DNA of 9,866 bases from Clostridia bacterium (GTDB lineage: Bacteria; Bacillota; Clostridia; Christensenellales; Aristaeellaceae): assembly GCA_900769075.1 (NCBI GenBank), contig CAAGFE010000016.1:1-9866 (forward strand). Direction: 5' to 3'. This document shows positions 1-4,523 of this stretch, in pieces; position 1 is the first letter of the stretch; each line of letters begins with the position of its first letter. The notes beneath the pieces were generated by a model, which did not search any database, had not been told where the DNA came from, and was given only the letters and a program-made list of their open reading frames with translations. A program made the translations under genes and the position numbers.

Positions 1-1130
1 AGATACTGCCCGCAGCCCTTCGGGCCATAGCAGCCCCAGCCGCCGTTCTGCAGCAGCTTCCCGCCGAAGTACACCGGGTAGAGGCCGCCGTGTACCAGCG
101 TCTGACCGCAGCGCGGGCAGCGGAGCATCGTGTCATAGGGATAGCTGCAGTTGCCCGTCTTAACATCCCGCATCCTCATAACCGAAGCAGCCTGCGCGAA
201 CAAATGCCGGTCGATAATGGCCGGATGGGCATTGTGAATGTGGTAAAGCGGTAACTCGCCCTTGTTTTTGACTTCCTTGTGGGTCAGGTGGCTTTCAATG
301 TAGTGCTTTTGCAGTACCACATCCCCGGTATATTTTTCATTACGGAGCATCCGGGTAAGCTGCATCGGCTTCCAGCAGTCCCCGGCCGGCGGCGGTACGT
401 TCCGGGCCATCATATCCTGCATGATGTCGCCGGGCAACTCGCCGTGAGCAAACCGCATGAAGATTTCCTTTACAATGGCGGCTTCCTCCGGGACGATGAT
501 GTACATTTCCTCCTCGGTATGCCGGTAGCCGTAGATGGGAATGCGCGGCTCCCTGCCTTCCTCGAACCGCTTGCGCATGCCCCATTTCACATTTTCGCTG
601 ATGGAGCGGCTCTCCTCCTGCGCGAAGGCAGCCATCACCGTCAGGAGCATCTCGGAGATGGACTCAGCAGTGTCAATGCCTTCCTTCTCGAAAAAGAGCT
701 GCACGCCCATCGCCTGCAGTTCCCGTACATAGTTCAGACAGTCCACGGTATTCCGCGCAAAGCGGCTGATGCTCTTGGTGATGATGTAGTCGATTTTCCC
801 CGCCCTGCAATCTGCTATCATCTGCTGAAATCCGGCTCGATGCCGGATGCTGGTGCCGCTGATTCCTTCATCCGTATACAAATTAACCAGCTCCCAGTCA
901 TCGTGGAGCGCAACCTGATGCCGGAAGGCTTCCATCTGGCTCTCCAGGCTGCCAAGCTGTTCTTCGCTGTCCGTGCTAACCCGGCAGTAGGCAGCCACGC
1001 GCTTCCTGATGACGTGCTTCCCACTTCCGCACTTCTTCTGCACGCTGTCAAAATGTACGTTGATGACCTTGCCGCTTGGCACCTGTGCGATGGCCTCCGG
1101 CGTATACAGACTGGCTATGCTCGTGTACAT
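1..1130 (-). CDS. Large serine recombinase (integrase), C-terminus cut by the window edge
   Basis: DNA-cutting recombinase of the large serine family, expected to integrate or excise the element at att sites. I translated the minus strand from the ATG at 1130 and found no stop for 376 codons up to the edge. After an unusual extension of about 45 residues comes the resolvase domain: YCRVSTD with the likely nucleophile Ser52, DEGISGT near residue 87, and KSISRFAR near 119. A Recombinase domain follows (about 195-320), then the start of a zinc ribbon with Cys338, Cys341, Cys367 and Cys373. The distal coiled coil would lie off the window. The start was chosen because AAGGAGG (1140-1146) lies 9 nt upstream; a nearer ATG at 1137 is out of frame. 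It lies 42 nt downstream of another serine recombinase and is probably co-transcribed. The family is sure; which of the two does integration is not. Confidence 0.93.
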   Translation of the reverse strand, partial: MYTSIASLYTPEAIAQVPSGKVINVHFDSVQKKCGSGKHVIRKRVAAYCRVSTDSEEQLGSLESQMEAFRHQVALHDDWELVNLYTDEGISGTSIRHRAGFQQMIADCRAGKIDYIITKSISRFARNTVDCLNYVRELQAMGVQLFFEKEGIDTAESISEMLLTVMAAFAQEESRSISENVKWGMRKRFEEGREPRIPIYGYRHTEEEMYIIVPEEAAIVKEIFMRFAHGELPGDIMQDMMARNVPPPAGDCWKPMQLTRMLRNEKYTGDVVLQKHYIESHLTHKEVKNKGELPLYHIHNAHPAIIDRHLFAQAASVMRMRDVKTGNCSYPYDTMLRCPRCGQTLVHGGLYPVYFGGKLLQNGGWGCYGPKGCGQY

Positions 1131-1139
1131 GTGTCATGT

Positions 1140-1146
1140 CCTCCTT
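1140..1146 (-). promoter_or_regulatory. Shine-Dalgarno AAGGAGG of the left recombinase
   Basis: Perfect AAGGAGG on the minus strand, 9 nt before the ATG at 1130 and only 2 nt before an out-of-frame ATG at 1137. The spacing favours 1130, which opens the recombinase frame. The ATG at 1137 would open only a 29-codon frame that overlaps the start of the gene. Confidence 0.8.
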
Positions 1147-1158
1147 TTCCTGCGATGA

Positions 1159-1199
1159 TGCTCAGGCATCCACTACTCGTGACAGTGCTCAGGCATCCA
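1159..1199. repeat. 14-bp direct repeat with 27-bp period at the end of the upstream recombinase
   Basis: The 14-mer TGCTCAGGCATCCA occurs at 1159-1172 and again at 1186-1199. The period is 27 bp, a multiple of three. On the coding strand both copies are in the same frame and encode Trp-Met-Pro-Glu-His. A TAG stop (1173-1175) sits between them, so only the first copy in coding order (1186-1199) is translated. It looks like a small tandem duplication or slippage event. Confidence 0.85.
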
Positions 1200-2132
1200 G
1201 CTTTCGTCCTGCACGACCCTGCGCTTTTCCTCCGTCATGGGCATGTAGGAAATCAGAAAGCCACCATCCATCATCCGCTGAACACGGTCAAACATTGCTC
1301 TCGAAACCAGCGGCTCATGGTGTTCTTCTATGTAGAACCTGTCCCGGTAGCCCCGGTTCACCACCTGACGGCCCGGCGTGAGGCAAACCGTGCCGTGGGA
1401 GTAGTAATCCCCCTGGTACACCACGTTGCGCAGCAGATGGCGCAGTCGCTTCTGCAGCCAGGTTACGCCGGTATGCTCCCGTTGCTCAATATCGTTCAGA
1501 GCATTCAGAATATCAGGATATGGACACCCTTCCGCCGCCATGTGAAAAGCCGTCCTGACACGAGCTGCTTCCTTGGGGAAAACCTGCCACGTTCCATCTT
1601 CTGCGCGGGTGTAGCCATAGGCTGCGCGACTGCTCGGCCTTCCCGCAGAAGCGCAATACTCATGGCATCGGATGCTGTTCTGGCTGACGCTGTGACTCTC
1701 CTCCTGCGCCAGAGCGGCAAGGATATCAATCACCAAATCGCTTTTCCTGTCATCCGTGCGCAAGCCTTCCTTCTCAAAAACGATGGTCACCTGCCACTCC
1801 CGAAGTCTGCGAATCAGCTCCACGCAGTCCGCCATGCTGCGGGCGAAGCGCGAGATGGACTTGGTGAGAATCAGGTCGATTTTCCCCGCCTTGCAGTCCC
1901 GCAGCAGCCGCTGCAGCTCCGGGCGGCTGCCGGCCTTGAGGCCGCTCCTGCCCTTGTCACCGTAGATGCCGACCAACTCCATATCCGGGGACTGCTCGAT
2001 TTTCTCCCGGTAATAACGCATCTGCGTTTCAAAGGAGCCTTCCTGCTCCTCCAGGTCGGTGCTCACACGGCAATAGGCTGCCGCCCGAAGCTTGCCTTTA
2101 TGGATGTTCAGCCTTTGGATGATGTTTTTCAT
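1173..2132 (-). CDS. Serine recombinase, short form without zinc ribbon
   Basis: Serine-family site-specific recombinase of 319 aa. From the chosen start it has YCRVSTD with the likely nucleophile Ser24, a GDKGRSG motif near residue 58, ArgPro near 70, and KSISRFAR at about 91-98, all marks of an intact resolvase domain. A Recombinase domain follows, with the AAYGYTR motif near residue 170 and LLRNVVYQGDY near 233. The protein stops soon after (TAG at 1173), so it lacks the CxxC zinc ribbon and coiled coil of typical large serine recombinases (usually 450-550 aa), which its downstream neighbour at least begins. The upstream ATG at 2141 touches the Shine-Dalgarno directly; the ATG at 2132 is 9 nt away, so I prefer 2132. 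It may act as partner or regulator of the downstream recombinase (inference), or be a truncated copy. Confidence 0.92.
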   Translation of the reverse strand: MKNIIQRLNIHKGKLRAAAYCRVSTDLEEQEGSFETQMRYYREKIEQSPDMELVGIYGDKGRSGLKAGSRPELQRLLRDCKAGKIDLILTKSISRFARSMADCVELIRRLREWQVTIVFEKEGLRTDDRKSDLVIDILAALAQEESHSVSQNSIRCHEYCASAGRPSSRAAYGYTRAEDGTWQVFPKEAARVRTAFHMAAEGCPYPDILNALNDIEQREHTGVTWLQKRLRHLLRNVVYQGDYYSHGTVCLTPGRQVVNRGYRDRFYIEEHHEPLVSRAMFDRVQRMMDGGFLISYMPMTEEKRRVVQDESWMPEHCHE

Positions 2133-2141
2133 ATGCTTCAT

Positions 2142-2147
2142 CTCCTT
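2142..2147 (-). promoter_or_regulatory. Shine-Dalgarno AAGGAG deciding the start of the short recombinase
   Basis: AAGGAG on the minus strand directly abuts the ATG at 2141 (spacing 0) and is 9 nt from the in-frame ATG at 2132. The second spacing equals that of the neighbouring recombinase gene. This supports the start at 2132. Confidence 0.7.
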
Positions 2148-2153
2148 GCGTCT

Positions 2154-2170
2154 GGAGGGCGTTTCCCTCC
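2154..2170 (-). promoter_or_regulatory. Perfect 6-bp hairpin just upstream of the recombinase Shine-Dalgarno
   Basis: GGAGGG and CCCTCC flank a 5-nt loop, 6 nt before the AAGGAG at 2147-2142. In the minus-strand transcript the 5' arm itself reads GGAGGG, a Shine-Dalgarno-like sequence held in the stem. It may tune translation of the short recombinase. Seen directly as an inverted repeat; the regulatory role is inference. Confidence 0.4.
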
Positions 2171-2327
2171 GAGGTCATGACATGAATCACTCTTTTGCGC
2201 AGATAAGTCAAGCAACAATAGTGCGAATAGCGGCATCACTGGGCGGCATTTTGCGGGCCAAATCGGAGAATTATTCGCGCGTATTTTGTTTACTTGTGAC
2301 ACGCCCCTGGGGCCTATCCGCGCATCC

Positions 2328-2360
2328 ATCTGTCCGCCATCCGTCGGCATTCTGTCGGAG
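2328..2360. repeat. Three imperfect tandem 11-bp repeats
   Basis: ATCTGTCCGCC, ATCCGTCGGCA and TTCTGTCGGAG lie head to tail and share a core resembling TC(T/C)GTC(C/G)G. An 11-bp period is close to one helical turn, so the cores face the same side of the DNA. They could be binding sites for a recombinase, an excision factor or a repressor; no protein in the window identifies which. Chance similarity in a GC-rich gap is possible. Confidence 0.4.
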
Positions 2361-2439
2361 TTTCTTCATATTAAATTGGAGGTATTTCTGTCTGCCTCGT
2401 AGAATATCTTGAGAGTACATGTTCCTACACGTGCCCATA

Positions 2440-2462
2440 AACAAAAGAAGCGGCTGATCCGC
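2440..2462 (-). terminator. Possible weak terminator downstream of the endolysin
   Basis: On the minus strand GCGG, loop ATCAG and CCGC are followed by a T-rich tract (TTCTTTTGTTT). It lies about 80 nt past the endolysin stop, a sensible place to end lysis transcription. The stem is only 4 bp, so termination would be weak, and read-through into the recombinases is possible. Confidence 0.28.
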
Positions 2463-2540
2463 CATCGCAGGACAACGAACCAGCCATGAAATAAGGGGGT
2501 ATGGTATTGTATGATGGCCTCAGGTCTGCAAGTAATGACC

Positions 2541-3647
2541 TCAGCTCATCACGCTGTATTCCCCGGACACCCAGCCCACGCAGCCGTTGACCACGACCGC
2601 GTGCCATCCGTTCTCAGCCGTTGCCACCCACGCAAAGGTGTCGCCGTTCTTCGCGGCGGTGATGCGGCTGTACTGCGTACCGTTGCCGGTGCGGATGTTG
2701 ACCGTGCCGCTGACGCAGGAAATCGTGACCTTCCTGCCGGTGGGCTTCACCTCCTCAGGCGGCTCCGTATCAGGGGCAGTATCAGCCTTGCCTTCGTCAT
2801 CATCAGCCACAGCATCCATCAGTGCCTGATGAGTTTCGCTGCCGTAGATGCCGTCTGCCTTGATGCCCACCTTGCTCTGGAAGGCCTTCAGGGCGGAGAG
2901 CGTTTCCGCGCCAAAACTGCCGTCAGCACCGTGTTTCGGCAGGGAGAAGCCCAGCTGCAGAAGGAATCTCTGCATGGTCTTTACGTCCATGCCCTTGCTG
3001 CCGTTCTTCAGTGTTCGGGTACCCAGTGTATACTCGGTTGCTGCGGTATCGGGCTTTACATTGCTGCCGCCCGTGAATACGGCATCGCCGTAATCCACGA
3101 AGGGAAGCTGGAACCAGTGCGTCCACTTGCGGGAGGATACCTTGGTTTTCACACAGCCATAGCTGAAACCGCGTTCCTCTACAGCGTAACCTTCACCGAC
3201 ATACACGCCGACATGACCATCAGAGCGCAGGGCAACACCCGGGATCTCCGGCAGGGTATCAATCGTACCCCACGCGCAGCCCTTGCTCTTGGCATAGGTA
3301 AACATGCCGTTGGCAGACTTGTCAGGGCATCCATTACCGCCATACTTGCTGGAAAAGGTCTTGTCCGTGCCGATGGATTCCATCACGCCCACGCCGCCGC
3401 TCGTCCAGTTATAGCCCTTGATCAGGCCAACACAATCAGCGCAGACCTTCTTCTTGGCGATGTCATCCTTATAGCGGGCAGTGCGGCTGGAACCGTAGTG
3501 GGACGGGTACTGCTTGGCCTTTCGACTGCGCAGGGATTCAGAACACTTGTAGACAACCGTGCCGTACCAGTAGGGCTGGCCGATCATGGACAGGCAGAAG
3601 GCAACGAAATGCTCGTTGGTGAAAGGGGTATTGATTCGTTCAGACAT
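2541..3647 (-). CDS. Phage endolysin: NlpC/P60 peptidase with PG-binding and SH3 domains
   Basis: Peptidoglycan hydrolase of 368 aa that would cut cell-wall peptides at lysis. The N-terminal half is NlpC/P60-like: the ADCVGLIKGYNW stretch holds the likely catalytic Cys72, DGHVGVYVG holds the likely His145, and an acidic pair follows at about 157-158. Residues about 211-278 form a PG_binding_1 domain (LKNGSKGMDVKTMQRFL, ADGSFGAET, KADGIYGSET). A linker rich in Asp, Glu and Pro (about 280-300) leads to a C-terminal bacterial SH3 domain (about 306-368: VNIRTGNGTQYSRI, GCVGWVSGEY). There is no signal peptide, consistent with holin-dependent release. The ATG at 3659 has no ribosome site, whereas GGAGG lies 5 nt before the ATG at 3647. 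The holin gene lies directly upstream. Confidence 0.94.
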   Translation of the reverse strand: MSERINTPFTNEHFVAFCLSMIGQPYWYGTVVYKCSESLRSRKAKQYPSHYGSSRTARYKDDIAKKKVCADCVGLIKGYNWTSGGVGVMESIGTDKTFSSKYGGNGCPDKSANGMFTYAKSKGCAWGTIDTLPEIPGVALRSDGHVGVYVGEGYAVEERGFSYGCVKTKVSSRKWTHWFQLPFVDYGDAVFTGGSNVKPDTAATEYTLGTRTLKNGSKGMDVKTMQRFLLQLGFSLPKHGADGSFGAETLSALKAFQSKVGIKADGIYGSETHQALMDAVADDDEGKADTAPDTEPPEEVKPTGRKVTISCVSGTVNIRTGNGTQYSRITAAKNGDTFAWVATAENGWHAVVVNGCVGWVSGEYSVMS

Positions 3648-3652
3648 GGCAG

Positions 3653-3657
3653 CCTCC
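3653..3657 (-). promoter_or_regulatory. Shine-Dalgarno GGAGG of the endolysin
   Basis: GGAGG overlaps the upstream ATG at 3659 and lies 5 nt before the ATG at 3647, so translation should start at 3647 and the protein loses four residues against the longest frame. Confidence 0.75.
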
Positions 3658-3674
3658 ATAATAGAGAGCGACGG

Positions 3675-4124
3675 TTATTCGCCGTCATCCCGGTCGGTCG
3701 TATGATCCTTATCGCTTCTGTTGTGCAGCTGGGACAGGATGTCCTTCAGCTTCTCGGGAATGGGCAGACCCAGGTGCGCAGTGTTCTCCAGCAGGCTTAC
3801 GCCCTCATTGGACAGGTAGAAGCACACCACGGCAGAGCGCAGCGCGCTGCCGGTGCCCACCACATGCAGGTCAATAATGTGCGCCACGCCGACCAGCAGG
3901 ATGATCAGCACCTTCTTGCAGATGCCCTTGAAGCCCACCGCGCTGGACAGCTTCCTGTCCGCAACGGCGCACATCAGGCCGGTGATGTAGTCGATCACCA
4001 TGAAGATGATGAGCGTGGTCAGCAAGCCGTCCACGCCGCCCACAAAGTAGCCCAGCCAGCCGCCGATGGCGGTGATGGCCATCTGAATCTTCGCCCAGAT
4101 GATGTCGATGGAAAAGTCTCTCAT
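3675..4124 (-). CDS. Phage holin, TcdE / Phage_holin_4_1 type
   Basis: Small membrane protein of 149 aa that would permeabilise the membrane and time lysis. It carries the family signature: a hydrophobic stretch ending in DYITGLMCAV (about 34-54), then KLSSAVGFKGICKK, then further hydrophobic segments (about 72-89 and 93-112) and the SLLENTAHLGLPIPEKLKDIL region. A first, weaker segment lies at about 17-31, so three to four membrane spans are likely. The C-terminus is short and very polar (HNRSDKDHTTDRDDGE), as is usual for holins. The start at 4124 has AAGGAGG 8 nt upstream; the longer frame from 4148 has no ribosome site. It is followed after 27 nt by the endolysin, giving a two-gene lysis cassette. 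Confidence 0.93.
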   Translation of the reverse strand: MRDFSIDIIWAKIQMAITAIGGWLGYFVGGVDGLLTTLIIFMVIDYITGLMCAVADRKLSSAVGFKGICKKVLIILLVGVAHIIDLHVVGTGSALRSAVVCFYLSNEGVSLLENTAHLGLPIPEKLKDILSQLHNRSDKDHTTDRDDGE

Positions 4125-4132
4125 TTGGTTTC

Positions 4133-4139
4133 CCTCCTT
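4133..4139 (-). promoter_or_regulatory. Shine-Dalgarno AAGGAGG of the holin
   Basis: Perfect AAGGAGG 8 nt before the ATG at 4124. It lies inside the longer frame beginning at 4148, showing that the first eight codons of that frame are leader and not protein. Confidence 0.82.
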
Positions 4140-4169
4140 CTGTGTCATGGGGGTTTAAGTGTATAGCAA

Positions 4170-4195
4170 AGGCCGTCCAGCATTCTGAACGGCCT
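4170..4195 (-). terminator. Strong hairpin between tail and lysis genes
   Basis: On the minus strand AGGCCGTTCAG, loop AATG and CTGGACGGCCT form an 11-bp stem with a 4-nt loop, followed by TTTGCTATAC. The one imperfect pair is a G-U wobble in minus-strand RNA but a C-A mismatch in plus-strand RNA, so the structure fits the direction of the genes. The U tract is short (three), so it is a partial terminator or an RNA-processing and stability element before the holin. It lies 36 nt past the stop of the last small gene. Confidence 0.6.
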
Positions 4196-4231
4196 GATGC
4201 CCAGTAATATGGAGTTGTTCAGCCTGGTATG

Positions 4232-4390
4232 CTACTCCGCATACTGCACGCCATAGCGATCCAGCAGAGCCTTGATCTCGGCATTTCTGACGAGCTTCTT
4301 CTGCTGGCCCTGATTCAGCTCACTGACGATTAGCTGGAGCATATCGCGAAGATGTTGGTTATACATCAGTGCCTGTTCTGACAGCTTCAT
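4232..4390 (-). CDS. Small phage protein of unknown function, 52 aa
   Basis: Short frame MKLSEQALMYNQ to DRYGVQYAE, ending in TAG at 4232. AAGGGAG at 4400-4406 lies 9 nt before the ATG. The protein is mostly helical in appearance, with no membrane segment or signal peptide. It begins inside the preceding small gene (4359-4523), overlapping it by 32 nt in another frame, which suggests coupled translation. Small proteins at this place, between tail fibre and holin, are usual in Firmicutes phages and are often unassigned. I do not recognise the family. Good ribosome site, tight packing and a stop just before the hairpin argue that it is real. Confidence 0.7.
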   Translation of the reverse strand: MKLSEQALMYNQHLRDMLQLIVSELNQGQQKKLVRNAEIKALLDRYGVQYAE

Positions 4391-4523
4391 CCGGCATCTC
4401 TCCCTTCAGCAGAATCTCAATGGTTCGTTCCAGCTCAGCAATTCGATTTTCCTGCTCCTGCATGGTTTTCTGCCGGAGACTGTCAATCCCGTTGCGCTCC
4501 ATGAGCCGCGCCAGCTTATCCAT
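4359..4523 (-). CDS. Small coiled-coil phage protein of unknown function, 54 aa
   Basis: Frame MDKLARLMERNG to AVRTGTDV, with TAA at 4359. The ATG at 4523 shares its A with the TAA stop of the large tail protein (TAATG), a classical sign of translational coupling, and AGGAGG at 4533-4538 lies 9 nt upstream. The middle (EQENRIAELERTIEILLKGE) has regular hydrophobic spacing and many charges, typical of a coiled coil. It could be a small tail accessory or chaperone-like protein, but nothing seen here fixes the role. It is shorter than many ORF cut-offs. Confidence 0.72.
   Translation of the reverse strand: MDKLARLMERNGIDSLRQKTMQEQENRIAELERTIEILLKGEMPDEAVRTGTDV

Larger units (their letters stand above)
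2133..2540. other. Non-coding gap between endolysin and recombinases
   Basis: About 400 bp in which no frame gives a recognisable protein on either strand. The GC falls to about 43-47 percent over 2341-2460, below that of the neighbouring genes. It holds a hairpin next to the recombinase Shine-Dalgarno (2154-2170), an 11-bp odd palindrome (2303-2313), three imperfect 11-bp repeats (2328-2360), a weak terminator-like hairpin (2440-2462) and an isolated plus-strand AGGGGGT-ATG (2495-2503). I see no convincing sigma-70 promoter: TTGACT occurs on the minus strand near 2208-2213, but no good -10 follows at the right spacing. It would be a natural place for recombinase control signals. Confidence 0.6.

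Noticed and set aside
790..1890. Identical 15-mer in both recombinase genes (790-804 and 1876-1890)
   Set aside because: It encodes the same conserved motif (AGKID) in two related proteins, so it is explained by homology and not by a mobile or regulatory repeat.
279..2180. Plus-strand open frame of 633 codons opposite both recombinases
   Set aside because: It is antisense to two genes with clear resolvase motifs, shows no recognisable domain, and is rich in His, Pro, Leu and Ala as expected of a shadow frame in GC-rich DNA.
2092..2412. Short frames on both strands in the gap (2092-2412 plus; 2138-2350, 2271-2465 and 2425-2607 minus)
   Set aside because: None has a convincing ribosome site or recognisable motif, and they overlap one another. 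The gap is better read as non-coding.
2521..2541. 5-bp inverted repeat AGGTC / GACCT at the endolysin stop
   Set aside because: The stem is short, the loop is 10 nt and no T tract follows, so it does not qualify as a terminator.
2511..4166. Plus-strand open frame of 551 codons opposite endolysin and holin
   Set aside because: It spans three features on the other strand, including the intergenic space, has no known domain, and lacks a good ribosome site at its start. It is a shadow of the real genes.
4140..4170. Possible extended -10 promoter (TGCTATACA, minus strand) before the holin
   Set aside because: The -10 match is partial and no good -35 lies at 17 nt; the best -35 candidate falls inside the hairpin. 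Too weak to call.
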